From Pseudomonas sp. UFMG81 (GTDB taxonomy: Bacteria > Pseudomonadota > Gammaproteobacteria > Pseudomonadales > Pseudomonadaceae), in contig NZ_JACAFQ010000006.1 in assembly GCF_015354575.1 (NCBI RefSeq), positions 116,629-180,628 of the forward strand: a DNA stretch of 64,000 bases, given 5' to 3'. Shown in pieces: positions 17,901-26,395 of the stretch. A program made the position numbers and the translations under genes. Position 1 is the first letter of the stretch, and each line of letters begins with the position of its first letter. Under the pieces are notes generated by a model. The model did not search any database and was not told the DNA's origin. It was given only the letters and a program-made list of their open reading frames with translations.

Positions 17901-18759
17901 CGAGCCCGTGCATACCCTCGACCTGCGGGGCCTGGCACTGGACAACGAGGCGATCGCCAGCCTCGCGCTGCCGGACGACTTCAAGCACATCCAGGAGCTC
18001 GAGCTGAGCGACAACGGCCCGTTGAGCGAGTTGCACCCCGAATTCCTCGAACGGTTCCCGCGGCTCGAGCGCCTCTACCTGCGCAACAACCGCCTGGCCA
18101 GGTTGCCGATGCTGGCACGGCCACTGCGCCTGTTGTCGCTCGACCTGCAGGGCAACCGCATCACCTGGGACGACCTGGCCCAGCGACAACTCGAACGCTC
18201 GGCCAACCTCATCAAGCTGGACATCTCCGACAATCCGCTGCTGCGTGCCCCAGCCCTGGGCAACCTGGTCCAACTGCAAACGGTGCACCTGAACAGCGCC
18301 AGCCTGACGCAACTACCCACGGGCCTGGCGGCGTTGGGGCGCGCGGAGGTGCTCGACCTTTCCGACAACCAGTTCACCTCGCTCCCTGCGGGGCTGGTTT
18401 TGCCAGAGCCTGTAGGCCGCGCGCTGGAACTGGAAAGCAACTGGTTGACGGATGACCTCAGGGAGCAGATCGATGCCTACCATCAACAGCACGGCATCGA
18501 CCTGCTGGTGGCCGACTATCAATACGAAGAACTGCTCGAAGGCACTACCCCTGAGCAGCGCCAGCTGTGGCAGAGGCTGCCCCTGAACTATCGCCGGAAG
18601 TTGCGCGCCATCCTGGTCGACGACACCTACCTCAGTGACCCGGAAGGGATGCACGACGAGATCTGGCGCCGCCTGCAACGCATCGACGAAGACCCGGACC
18701 TGCGTCGCTATGCCCTGAGCTGGCCGGCTGCCGACCTGCTTGCACTGGACATCCCTTGA
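14932..18759 (+). CDS. Large dermonecrotic-toxin-domain (DUF6543) leucine-rich-repeat protein lacking a NEL domain
   Basis: 1275 residues from ATG 14932 (AGGAG 8 bases upstream). Residues 1 to about 600 carry the dermonecrotic-toxin-like domain common in pseudomonad effectors (WLGSVFQYSSERHSLLQAAL, then EAWSVGDRHLALQHLEA near 465). Two hydrophobic segments (MLTVAGFFVPGVGTLLLAV about 425-445; LNLAVLGGLHVAGK) precede a beta-rich middle. Leucine-rich repeats run from about 993 to 1175 (LERLYLRNNRLARLP, LLSLDLQGNRI, AEVLDLSDNQFTSLP). In relatives a NEL E3 ubiquitin ligase with catalytic Cys follows; here only about 100 cysteine-free residues follow, ending PAADLLALDIP. It is therefore a toxin-like scaffold without the known enzyme part. 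Confidence 0.8.
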   Translation: MNENPHQLLLEQRLPRWTHHATTDQWQTLREALKPAQDLPDREATWFANAARDLREAVLASQARLAHSQQALARSLKGLRQITEFCEPLLQARLAQHGSVAPVRGTELLRVQRTWSWLGSVFQYSSERHSLLQAALLNFAVDETFDNHSALAAPDDIHVRDITIEGTAPGSYDTPGANFPLPSQAYQVKALPLGPQAFADLCRELDLGQRYQEHLQGMFDGKANVQRRALAITVLRDRLRLAADLGYLNHTLDAVDHALVQRLLDGSAPPCRTLELFGLAVHEVLVIDNGTSGHLLYLPGHSPALRHCKDRPAVADALAELLLEPAARQRFCDYLPLDLRAQFLDVLAQNLDASGQGASDQTWVRARQANLHLTWKTIDSELFGFMQDRHVARIKAEARLLAVPTADADEQARKRRLEQWQSLGLDMLTVAGFFVPGVGTLLLAVTACQLLGEAYEGYEAWSVGDRHLALQHLEAVGLNLAVLGGLHVAGKVLPKLFNSPLMENLDPVNSADGQRRLWQPDLAPYRSPVVLPEGLQANAQGQFEMQGRSFIRIDGHLHEQRLDLRLKRWRIVHPEDDQAYQPLLEHNDEGAWRAEHEQPQDWSLIYLLRRLGPDFDGFTDTELHRAAQVCGLSEDALRQVHLQGRPVPALLPDTLARLRAEQQALAQMARDPALDHSALFHNLYDPITPPDPLSQRLLQAHSRLTRPLARRLLTRLTPGERTTAAASGQLPAWLTQAAEQVASDLPLARALEGLWLGRLATADSERLLLSCLERLPGWSDKVRLELRAGSAQGPVLRAIGASEAAEHGIVIKASSGYEAYRGDLPAPGLQDHDLCRAVLAALRKVRRHALGLAGEDADKLRKSVFAQVNADRQGTTWRLWGNTQQRWQGGALAGGDTTSVYPQLSLRGSQLGRYRRVYPSASVTSFHNQRLRWLRAGRPVEIELDRLHERLQNLRDELAAWAGASAGRQRAIAPLVRAWRRDSITTLEHGEPVHTLDLRGLALDNEAIASLALPDDFKHIQELELSDNGPLSELHPEFLERFPRLERLYLRNNRLARLPMLARPLRLLSLDLQGNRITWDDLAQRQLERSANLIKLDISDNPLLRAPALGNLVQLQTVHLNSASLTQLPTGLAALGRAEVLDLSDNQFTSLPAGLVLPEPVGRALELESNWLTDDLREQIDAYHQQHGIDLLVADYQYEELLEGTTPEQRQLWQRLPLNYRRKLRAILVDDTYLSDPEGMHDEIWRRLQRIDEDPDLRRYALSWPAADLLALDIP

Positions 18760-18765
18760 TCCTTG

Positions 18766-21009
18766 CTAGCTGGCGGGCAAACGGCGCAGCGCCTGGTTGT
18801 CGGTCAGCCACTGCTGCAACGCCTCGGCCGGCATCGGCCGGCCGAGCAGGAAGCCCTGGCCCTGGTCGCAGCCGGCGTTGCGCAGGAAGTCGTACTGCGC
18901 CTGGGTCTCGATGCCCTCGGCGGTGATGCGAAAGCCCAGGGCGTGGCCCAGGTCGATGATCGCCCGGGCGATGGCCACCGCGTCGTCGTCGCCGGGCAAG
19001 TCCTTGATGAAGGCCCGGTCGATCTTCAGGTGGTCGATGGGCAGTGCGCGCAGGTAGGCCAGCGACGAATAACCGGTGCCGAAGTCGTCCACCGCGGTGG
19101 CCACGCCCATGGCCTGCAACTGCGCGAGCACCGCGCAGGCCTGCTGCTGGCTCTCCATCAGCAGGCTCTCGGTGATTTCCACTTCCAGCAGGTTGGCCGG
19201 CAAGCCATGACGCTCCAGCGCCGAGGCCAGGCTGGTGACGTAGTCGCTGCGTTCGATCTGCAACGCCGCGACGTTGATCGCCAGCGGCCCGGGCAGGCTG
19301 TTGCTGGCACGCCAGGCGGCGAGTTGCACGCAGGCCAACTCCAGTACCCGTTCACCCAGCGGGATGATCAGGCCGGTGCGTTCGGCCAGGGGGATGAATT
19401 CGGCGGGCGACACCAGGCCATGGTCCGGGTCGCGCCAGCGCAACAGCGCCTCCACCCCTTCCAGGCGGCCGCTGAACAGGTCCAGCTTGGGTTGGTACCA
19501 CAGCTCGAACTCGTTGCGTTCAAGTGCCCGGCGCAGGTTGCGTTCGAGCTCAAGGCGCTGCTGCAGGCGCTCGGTCATGTCCGGCAGGTACGGGCGCCAG
19601 GCATTGCGCCCGCTTTCCTTGGCCGCGTACATGGCCGTATCGGCATGGCGCAGCAGGCTGTCGGCATCCTCGCCATGCTGCGGGCACCAGGCCAGGCCGA
19701 TGCTGCCGGTGACCAGGCTGGCATTGCCGTTGAGGTCGAACGGCCGTTGCAGGCAACGCAGCAGGGCGCGGATCTGGTGATTCACCTGGCCCTGAGCCCC
19801 CTGCAGCATGAACACGAACTCGTCGCCGCCCAGGCGGCACACCCGATCCTGGGTGTCCAGTTCCTGCAAGAAGCGCGCGGTGGCCTGCTGCAACAGCAAG
19901 TCGCCCATCGGATGGCCGAGGCTGTCGTTGACCTGCTTGAAACCGTCGATATCCAGCATCAGCACCGCCAGGCCATGGCCCTGGCGAATAGCCGTGCTCA
20001 GTTGCTGTTGAAACAACACGCGGTTGGGCAGGCCGGTGATGGTGTCGTAGTGGGCCAGGCGCTCCAACTGGGCCTGGTACTGGCGCAGCTCGCGGTTGCG
20101 CAGCTCGAGCAGCCGCTGCTTGCGGTTGAGCTGGGCGACGAACAGGCTGAACAACCCGGTGCAGCTCAGGGCGAACAGGAACAACGGCGAGCTGAACAGG
20201 TTCAGTGCCGACCAGCCGCCTCGCGGCGCCGCCACCATCTCCCAGACCCCGCCCGGCACCTCCACATTGACCTTCACCTGGGGGTAATCGAACAGCTCGG
20301 CACTCCCCCAGATCAGCTCACCTTCCGCGCCCTTGCCATCGCTGCCGCGCACCGCCAGCTCGAAACCGGCTTCCGGGCGCAGACCGGCGGCCAGCAGCAG
20401 GCGGTCGATGTCGGCGACCACCGAAACGCTGCCCCAGTAGAAGCTCACCCCACGCTTGCCGTTGACGAACACCGGCCGCCGGTAGATCAGCGCCCGCCCA
20501 CCCTGGTACAGCTGCAGCGGGCCGGCCAGCACTGGCGTGTGACGCTCCCGCGCCGAGGCTACCAGGGGCAACTGTTCAGGCAGCCGACGGTAGTCCAGGC
20601 CGAGGATTCGCTGGTTGCCCTCCAAGGGGTAGACCTGACGTATCACATCGTCCGGGGCCAGGGCGATATGGCGCATGTACGGCACCGAAGCCAGGGCATC
20701 GCGGGCCATGCCGCGAAAGTGCTCGTCGCTGATGGTACCGTCGGCACTGATCAGCTGGGCGATACCCTCGGCCTCACTGAACGCCGAGCGCAGTTGCGCT
20801 TCAAGCGCCCCGCGCACACCCGAGAGGCGCGCGGCGAGGTTGGCCACCTGTTCGTTCTGCTCGCGCTGGGCGTCGAGGTGGCCAAGCACCATCGACAGGC
20901 TGATACCGATCACGGCGAAGCCCACCGGCAACAGGTGGTTCAAGGTGCGGCGCACGCTGCCCGGCTCGGGCAGCGGGTCATCGAAAGCGGAGTGGTTGCG
21001 ACTGGTCAT
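18766..21009 (-). CDS. CHASE-GGDEF-EAL cyclic-di-GMP enzyme
   Basis: 747 residues. The first membrane helix is at about 27-44. A periplasmic CHASE sensor domain (VYPLEGNQRILGLDYR, FYWGSVSVVADI) is closed by a second helix near 275-290. The diguanylate cyclase domain has an intact GGDEF at residues 394-398, and the phosphodiesterase domain an intact EALLRW at 520-525, with DDFGTGYSSLAYL and KIDRAFIKD metal/substrate motifs present. Both activities are therefore possible. Neighbouring exopolysaccharide and curlin loci are typical outputs of c-di-GMP, but no direct link is shown. It is convergent with the LRR gene (6-bp gap). Confidence 0.93.
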   Translation of the reverse strand: MTSRNHSAFDDPLPEPGSVRRTLNHLLPVGFAVIGISLSMVLGHLDAQREQNEQVANLAARLSGVRGALEAQLRSAFSEAEGIAQLISADGTISDEHFRGMARDALASVPYMRHIALAPDDVIRQVYPLEGNQRILGLDYRRLPEQLPLVASARERHTPVLAGPLQLYQGGRALIYRRPVFVNGKRGVSFYWGSVSVVADIDRLLLAAGLRPEAGFELAVRGSDGKGAEGELIWGSAELFDYPQVKVNVEVPGGVWEMVAAPRGGWSALNLFSSPLFLFALSCTGLFSLFVAQLNRKQRLLELRNRELRQYQAQLERLAHYDTITGLPNRVLFQQQLSTAIRQGHGLAVLMLDIDGFKQVNDSLGHPMGDLLLQQATARFLQELDTQDRVCRLGGDEFVFMLQGAQGQVNHQIRALLRCLQRPFDLNGNASLVTGSIGLAWCPQHGEDADSLLRHADTAMYAAKESGRNAWRPYLPDMTERLQQRLELERNLRRALERNEFELWYQPKLDLFSGRLEGVEALLRWRDPDHGLVSPAEFIPLAERTGLIIPLGERVLELACVQLAAWRASNSLPGPLAINVAALQIERSDYVTSLASALERHGLPANLLEVEITESLLMESQQQACAVLAQLQAMGVATAVDDFGTGYSSLAYLRALPIDHLKIDRAFIKDLPGDDDAVAIARAIIDLGHALGFRITAEGIETQAQYDFLRNAGCDQGQGFLLGRPMPAEALQQWLTDNQALRRLPAS

Positions 21010-21148
21010 AGGCCTGGAATCGGGAGCGATTCATGCTGTATCGGCGCACCCAGGGCAATGTTGAGCCAGACTGGTGCTTTTCTGGCGCTGGGTGCATGCT
21101 CCGATACTGAAACGTTTCACCCAGCCAAACACAAGAGGTGCAGTACCC

Positions 21149-22768
21149 ATGGACCGTCTGCTCGACTCGCTGTTTCCCGCCCCCGAGGATATCCCTGCGC
21201 AATGGCGCCTGGGCGAGCCCCTGGAACAACGCGATTACCTGGTGGCCGGTGAGCTGCGGCGCTGGGACGGCCCATTGGCCACGGTACGCAGCCCGGTGTG
21301 GTTGCAGGACGGCAACAGCGAGCGCCAGGTGATCCTCGGCAGCGCGCCGCTGCTCGACGCCGACACCGCCCTCACCGCCCTGGACGCCGCCGTGCAGGCC
21401 TACGACAAGGGCCGTGGCGCCTGGCCGACGATGCGCGTGGCCGAACGCATCCAGCACGTCGAAACGTTTCTGGCGCGCATGCGCGAACAACGCACGGCGG
21501 TGGTCAAGTTGCTGATGTGGGAGATCGGCAAGAACCTCAAGGATTCGGAGAAAGAATTCGACCGCACCTGCGACTACATCGTCGACACCATCAACGCCCT
21601 CAAGGACCTCGACCGTCGCTCCAGCCGCTTCGAGCTGGAACAGGGCACCCTCGGTCAGATCCGCCGTGCGCCGCTGGGCGTGGCGTTGTGCATGGGCCCC
21701 TACAACTACCCGCTGAACGAGACCTTCACCACGCTGATCCCCGCTCTGATCATGGGCAACACCGTGGTGTTCAAGCCGGCCAAGTTCGGCGTGCTGCTGA
21801 TTCGCCCGCTGCTCGAAGCATTCCGTGACAGCTTCCCGGCCGGCGTGATCAACGTCATCTACGGCCGCGGCCGCGAGACCGTCAGCGCGTTGATGGCCAG
21901 TGGCAAGGTCGACGTGTTCGCCTTCATCGGCACCCACAAGGCCGCCGCCGACCTGAAAAAGTTGCACCCACGCCCGCACCGCCTGCGCGCCGCGCTGGGG
22001 CTGGACGCCAAGAACCCCGGCATCGTGCTGCCCCAGGTCGACTTGGACAACGCCGTCGAAGAAGCGGTCACCGGCGCCCTGTCGTTCAACGGCCAGCGCT
22101 GCACCGCGCTGAAGATCCTCTTCGTGCATGAGGACGTGGTCGCGCCATTCCTCGACAAGTTCCAGCGCAAGCTCGCCGCGCTCAAGCCGGGCATGCCGTG
22201 GGAGCCGGGGGTGGCGCTGACGCCGTTGCCGGAACCGGGCAAGGTCGACTACCTCGACGGCCTGGTGGCCGATGCCACGGGCAAGGGGGCACAGGTACTC
22301 AACGAAGGTGGCGGCCTGAGCCGTGGCTCGTTCTTCTACCCTGCCCTGCTCTACCCGGTGACGCCAGCCATGCGCGTGTACCACGAAGAACAGTTCGGCC
22401 CGCTGGTGCCGGTGGTGCCGTACCGCGACCTGCACACCGTGATCGACTACGTGCTCGATTCGGACTACGGCCAGCAACTGAGCCTGTTCGGCAACGACCC
22501 TGAGACCATCGGCGCGCTGGTCGACACCTTTGCCAACCAGGTGGGCCGCATCAATATCAATGCCCAGTGCCAGCGTGGGCCGGACACCTACCCGTTCAAC
22601 GGCCGCAAGAACAGCGCCGAGGGGACGTTGTCGGTGCATGATGCGTTGCGGGTGTTCTCCATTCGCACGCTGGTGGCGACCAAGTTCCAGGCGGCGAACA
22701 AAGAACTGATCAGCGAGATCATCCGCAATCGGCAGTCGAGTTTCCTGACCACCGATTACATCTTCTGA
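21149..22768 (+). CDS. gapN: NADP-dependent glyceraldehyde-3-phosphate dehydrogenase (non-phosphorylating type)
   Basis: 539 residues from ATG 21149 (GAGGTG upstream); the longer frame from 21074 has no ribosome site. Aldehyde dehydrogenase fold: GPYNYPLNETFTTLIPALIM and NTVVFKPAKFG for cofactor binding, and catalytic Cys318 in FNGQRCTA. The usual ELGGK is replaced by ALGLDAKNPGIVL, which is a feature of the putida-type GapN-like proteins. It would oxidise glyceraldehyde-3-phosphate to 3-phosphoglycerate with NADP, giving NADPH. Substrate is from family resemblance only. A clear terminator follows. Confidence 0.75.
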   Translation: MDRLLDSLFPAPEDIPAQWRLGEPLEQRDYLVAGELRRWDGPLATVRSPVWLQDGNSERQVILGSAPLLDADTALTALDAAVQAYDKGRGAWPTMRVAERIQHVETFLARMREQRTAVVKLLMWEIGKNLKDSEKEFDRTCDYIVDTINALKDLDRRSSRFELEQGTLGQIRRAPLGVALCMGPYNYPLNETFTTLIPALIMGNTVVFKPAKFGVLLIRPLLEAFRDSFPAGVINVIYGRGRETVSALMASGKVDVFAFIGTHKAAADLKKLHPRPHRLRAALGLDAKNPGIVLPQVDLDNAVEEAVTGALSFNGQRCTALKILFVHEDVVAPFLDKFQRKLAALKPGMPWEPGVALTPLPEPGKVDYLDGLVADATGKGAQVLNEGGGLSRGSFFYPALLYPVTPAMRVYHEEQFGPLVPVVPYRDLHTVIDYVLDSDYGQQLSLFGNDPETIGALVDTFANQVGRININAQCQRGPDTYPFNGRKNSAEGTLSVHDALRVFSIRTLVATKFQAANKELISEIIRNRQSSFLTTDYIF

Positions 22769-22773
22769 TCGCC

Positions 22774-22799
22774 GGGGCGCTGCTGCGCCCCTGTTTTTA
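22774..22799 (+). terminator. Rho-independent terminator after gapN
   Basis: GGGGCGC-TGCT-GCGCCCC stem-loop followed by TGTTTTTAT, starting 5 bases after the gapN stop. Confidence 0.9.
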
Positions 22800-22898
22800 T
22801 AGGCAATCGATCTAACTCGCTTGTCGATCTTCCATACGCGTAAACGACTCTAATCACCAAGGTGTTGCACCCAACCCACGTGAAAGGAGATTACGCAC

Positions 22899-23366
22899 AT
22901 GGCAGTCCGCCCCATCCCCGAAGGCCAGCACAGCCTCACCCCGTACCTGGGCATCAAGGACGCCGCCAAGGCCATCGAGTTCTACAAGAAGGCTTTCGGC
23001 GCCGTCGAGATGTTCCGCCTCGAAGACCCACAAGGCCGCGTCGGCCATGCTGAACTGAAAATCGGCGATTCCTCGCTGATGCTCGGCGACCCCTGCGACA
23101 TGCCGAACACCCTCAAGCCGAGCCAGACCATCGAACACCCGGCCGTCGGCCTGCATTTGTATGTCGAGGACTGCGACAAGGTCTACGCTCAGGCAATCGC
23201 CGCTGGCGCCAAGCCGTTGAGCGAAGTGAAGGACCAGTTCTACGGCGACCGCAGCGGCACATTGAAAGATCCGTTCAACAACATGTGGTTCATCTCTACC
23301 CACAAAGAGGACCTGAGCGTCGAGGAAATTCGCGCCCGCGCGGCGAAAATGTTCGGCGGCAGTTGA
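22899..23366 (+). CDS. VOC-family (glyoxalase/PhnB-like) protein
   Basis: 155 residues with the paired beta-alpha-beta-beta-beta modules of the vicinal oxygen chelate fold: SLTPYLGIKDAAKAIEFYKKAF, then GLHLYVEDCDKVYAQAIAAGA and FYGDRSGTLKDPFNNMWFI. The GDR-x-x-x-LKDPFGN-like ending is typical of PhnB/YdeM-type members, which have no settled enzymatic role. A strong AAGGAGA site precedes the ATG. It stands alone between the gapN terminator and a repeat-rich spacer. Confidence 0.85.
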   Translation: MAVRPIPEGQHSLTPYLGIKDAAKAIEFYKKAFGAVEMFRLEDPQGRVGHAELKIGDSSLMLGDPCDMPNTLKPSQTIEHPAVGLHLYVEDCDKVYAQAIAAGAKPLSEVKDQFYGDRSGTLKDPFNNMWFISTHKEDLSVEEIRARAAKMFGGS

Positions 23367-23370
23367 GCGG

Positions 23371-23447
23371 CCAGCTTCAAGCAGCAAGCTTCAAGTTGAA
23401 AGCCACGCGGCTTTGCTTGAAGCTTGCAGCTCGTAGCTTGGAGCTGC
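23371..23447. repeat. Inverted CTTGAAGCTTGCAGC-type repeat
   Basis: Arms rich in AGCTTCAAG and CTTGAAGCTTGCAGCTC face each other across a short centre. This short, clustered motif recurs in Pseudomonas intergenic DNA and can act as a transcript end for the VOC gene. Confidence 0.5.
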
Positions 23448-23453
23448 CCCTCA

Positions 23454-24647
23454 ATGCGTATCATCGAAAAAACCGCCGCGCCGGTGCGCAGCCTCACCCC
23501 TGCCGAGGAAGAGTTGCTGGTCGGCTTCGTCAACGGCACCCTCGCCGGCCCTCGCCTGCTGCAAGCCAACCAATGGCTGATGAAGCTGCGCGGCGCCAAC
23601 CAGTGGCTGGCCTGCGACTGCCGCAAGGACGCCCTGCCGGTGCTCAACGTGTCGCTGAACGGCAACACCGGCACGCTGTTTTTGCGCAACAACCCCGACA
23701 CCCCCGAGCACGCCCCAGGCTGCCCGTTCAGCAAGGATGAACGCGACACGGCCGAGCGTGGCGAGGAGGCCAGCCAACCGGCCGCCTGGCTGGCGCCGGA
23801 CACGCCCCTGCGGCTGCTGGGTGACTACCCCCAGGCCAGAGACAGTGACACCACCGGCGCCACCCGCACGCCCGCCGAACGCCGCGAACAGCAACGCCTG
23901 CTGTCGCTGCTGCTGACCTGGATCGAAACCAGCGGCCTGAACGTCTACGCCACTCACCTGAAGAAGGACCTCACCGCGCAGTTCGCCGAACTGCGCGGCG
24001 TGGCCAGCCGCTATCCGCTGCTGGAGCGGGTGCCGGCCAGCAACTACCTGGAAACCCGCCTGGACATGAAGCACATGATGATGCTCAAGGCCCGCCTGCG
24101 CGAGGCCACGGTGTTCGGTAACCACCGCCGCCACGGCCTGCTGCTCGACTGCGTGGACCAGGTCAAGGGGCGCAAGGTGATCAACGCGCGCAGCGAAGAC
24201 GGCTTCGACTTCCAGGGCCATCACCAATACTGGGGTGGCAGCCGCACCAGCGGGCCGTTGCTGGCCCTGGCGCTGTACTCGCCGGCCACCGCCGGCAGCC
24301 ATTTCTACGAAATGATCCATGTTGCCAGCGTACCGGTGCTGTCGCGCGCCCACCTGTTCCCGGTGTACCGCGAAGAAGAGCGCGAACCGCTCAAGGCGCT
24401 GGTGTCGCTGATCGACTGGATGGCCGGCAAAGGTGTGAAGGTACTGATGCGCCGCCCGGTGATCGGCGGCCAGGTGATGGACGAACTGCTGCTCAGCTCG
24501 GACCAGGACCGGGTGCTGTCGGTGTCGCTGTTGGCGCAACCCGTCGGCCCGGAGCCGGACACCGAGCACTTCAAGCGCTACGCCGACTTCAAGAGCCTGG
24601 AAACCTTCCGCAAGTACGTGGCGGGGTTCTTCATGCGCGAGCGGTAG
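23454..24647 (+). CDS. Conserved protein of unknown function with CxC and later Cys (possible metal site)
   Basis: 397 residues from ATG 23454 (GGAG upstream, inside the end of the repeat). I do not recognise the family with certainty. The N-terminal third has WLACDCRKD followed after about 35 residues by HAPGCPF, a spacing that could bind zinc. The middle is charged and helical (RLDMKHMMMLKARLREATVF), and the C-terminal part has LKALVSLIDWMAGKGVKVLM. It has no signal peptide or membrane segment. It stands alone, followed by a REP pair. Confidence 0.7.
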   Translation: MRIIEKTAAPVRSLTPAEEELLVGFVNGTLAGPRLLQANQWLMKLRGANQWLACDCRKDALPVLNVSLNGNTGTLFLRNNPDTPEHAPGCPFSKDERDTAERGEEASQPAAWLAPDTPLRLLGDYPQARDSDTTGATRTPAERREQQRLLSLLLTWIETSGLNVYATHLKKDLTAQFAELRGVASRYPLLERVPASNYLETRLDMKHMMMLKARLREATVFGNHRRHGLLLDCVDQVKGRKVINARSEDGFDFQGHHQYWGGSRTSGPLLALALYSPATAGSHFYEMIHVASVPVLSRAHLFPVYREEEREPLKALVSLIDWMAGKGVKVLMRRPVIGGQVMDELLLSSDQDRVLSVSLLAQPVGPEPDTEHFKRYADFKSLETFRKYVAGFFMRER

Positions 24648-24669
24648 TGAGCAAGCCTCACCGCAACCC

Positions 24670-24788
24670 CCTGTAGGAGCGGCCTTGTGCCGCGAAAGGG
24701 CTGCGTAGCGGCCCCAGGATTTCAAGTACACCTCAAGACTGCTGGGGCCGCTTCACGGCCCTTTCGCGACACAAGGCCGCTCCTACAG
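24670..24788. repeat. BIME: inverted REP pair
   Basis: Left arm CTGTAGGAGCGGCCTTGTG, right arm its near-perfect complement ending CGCTCCTACAG, with CGCGAAAGGGC inner arms and an approximately 40-base centre. This is the P. putida REP type and probably terminates the upstream gene. Confidence 0.85.
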
Positions 24789-24954
24789 CGGGCATACCAA
24801 TCGCCACGGACTTAGGTTACCGGCGACGCGAAACCACGCCTCGGCCCGATTCCCCAATCCTGGGTCCACCCGCCCACCCGCACGCATCGGCGAACACGTA
24901 GCACAAAACGCTGCAACCCTTGCCACACAAGGCCTGCATAGCATCCGACAAAAC

Positions 24955-24971
24955 CTGGCACAACACTTGCC
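24955..24971 (+). promoter_or_regulatory. Sigma-54 (-24/-12) promoter of the curlin operon
   Basis: TGGCAC at 24956-24961, five bases, then TTGC at 24967-24970: the RpoN consensus with correct GG-GC spacing, about 55 bp before the first ATG of the operon. No other promoter of comparable match was seen in the spacer. It predicts dependence on an AAA+ activator such as FleQ-type proteins. Confidence 0.6.
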
Positions 24972-25025
24972 GATCCCTCCTCAGACGCCCCAACCCATGG
25001 GCCCGTTTGCAGGAGGAATCGACTC

Positions 25026-26375
25026 ATGCACCGACCGACACCCCGTCCGCTGGCCATCGCGATCGTCGCCGGCCTGCTCCAGCTACCGGCACAGGCTGCG
25101 TTGTTCGCGGTCGACCCCGGTCCCTACCCAATAGCCCCCAATGGCGGCTTCCCCGCCTGGTACCAGGACAGCCACGGCCGCACCCTCGACCTGTGTCTGA
25201 CCAAGGCCGTGAGTTCCCGGGTCGCCGGCGCCCCCGGAGCACCTTCGTACATGTGCACGCTGCTGCCCACACCCGGCGTGTTCGATGACACCCAACCCAT
25301 CGTGTTCCCGACCAACTTCCCTGACGAAGCGTTCTGGTTCACCGGTGAAACGTCCCTGGTGGACGCCGCCCGCGGCATCGACCTGACCTATGTATCGGCC
25401 ATCGAAGCGGCCTTCGCCGCCGAAGAGCCGGTCGAGGGCGACCAGGTCAGCTTCGCCCGGGTGCGGATCCGTGTGGATGTCCCGGCGGCCGGCACCTACA
25501 CCATCACCCACCCCTATGGCGTGGACGTGTTCGACGTGCCTGCCGCAGGCCGCCGCGCGATCAACATGACCCGCGACATCGGCATTGCCGGTGCTGGCGA
25601 CTTCAGTGGCGCGCTCAAGGGCGACCTCGGGCCGTTCCTGCGCAGCGTCAACGGCCCCTACACCGAGACCAACCCCTCGACCGGCGCCAGCGAACGCTTC
25701 ATCGGCGACCCCAACCTCAACGAGCGCGTGACCGGCAGCCCGTTCAACACCAACTACGTGCGCATCGAAGGCCCCAACGGCCTGGACATCCGCACCGAGC
25801 TGTTCGCCGTGTCCGGCAAGCTGTCCACGGTCGACCGACCAACCCCGCTGATCCCGCAACGCAGCACCTACTCGCGGCATACCGAGAACGGTGACCTGCG
25901 CGCCCAGCAGGATGTGTTCGTCATGGCCCCACCGGCGCCTGCCACCGTCAGCCTCACCAGCCAGAACCCGGCCCTGGCCTTCAGCGAAGCCAACAGCACC
26001 GGAGCCTGGTACGCCCAGTCGCCACTCAACCCGACCCTGCCGGTGACCCTGCAGGTGACCGCCGACAACAGCCTGGCGATCCCTACCAGCAGCCCCACCA
26101 CCACCCCCATGGCGCTGACCGACCTGGTGGTGATCAGCCGCGCCGAATACAGCCTGGCCAGCGGCCAGCTGACCCTGGTGGCCAGCAGCAGCGACGAGAC
26201 CAGCCCGCCGGCCCTGACCGCACGTACCGGCAACGGCGCGCTGATCGGCAACCTGAGCGGCAACGGCGCAGTGAAGACCCTGAGCACCGGCTTGTCGCCG
26301 ATCCCGCCGGCCAAGGTGCAGGTCACCAGCGCCCATGGCGGCAGCGACAGCGAAGACGTGGTGCTGGTGCCATGA
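25026..26375 (+). CDS. Secreted beta-rich protein, first gene of the curlin operon
   Basis: 449 residues; AGGAGG 7 bases before the ATG; signal peptide (cleavage near AQA-ALF). The mature start AVDPGPYPIAPNGGFPAWYQD and the paired-cysteine block (LDLCLTKAVSSR..PSYMCTLLP) recur almost unchanged in the next gene. SFARVRIRVDVPAAGTYTITHPYGV, GDFSGALKGDLGPFL and a terminal SAHGGSD-S/V-E-x-V motif recur too. I do not know a named family. The shared operon with CsgB/CsgA-like genes suggests it is a cell-surface or amyloid-associated protein. It ends with the SAHGGSD block, whereas its paralogue continues into Ig-like domains. Confidence 0.75.
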   Translation: MHRPTPRPLAIAIVAGLLQLPAQAALFAVDPGPYPIAPNGGFPAWYQDSHGRTLDLCLTKAVSSRVAGAPGAPSYMCTLLPTPGVFDDTQPIVFPTNFPDEAFWFTGETSLVDAARGIDLTYVSAIEAAFAAEEPVEGDQVSFARVRIRVDVPAAGTYTITHPYGVDVFDVPAAGRRAINMTRDIGIAGAGDFSGALKGDLGPFLRSVNGPYTETNPSTGASERFIGDPNLNERVTGSPFNTNYVRIEGPNGLDIRTELFAVSGKLSTVDRPTPLIPQRSTYSRHTENGDLRAQQDVFVMAPPAPATVSLTSQNPALAFSEANSTGAWYAQSPLNPTLPVTLQVTADNSLAIPTSSPTTTPMALTDLVVISRAEYSLASGQLTLVASSSDETSPPALTARTGNGALIGNLSGNGAVKTLSTGLSPIPPAKVQVTSAHGGSDSEDVVLVP

Positions 26376-26395
26376 ACAGACTTCCAGGAGGCAGC

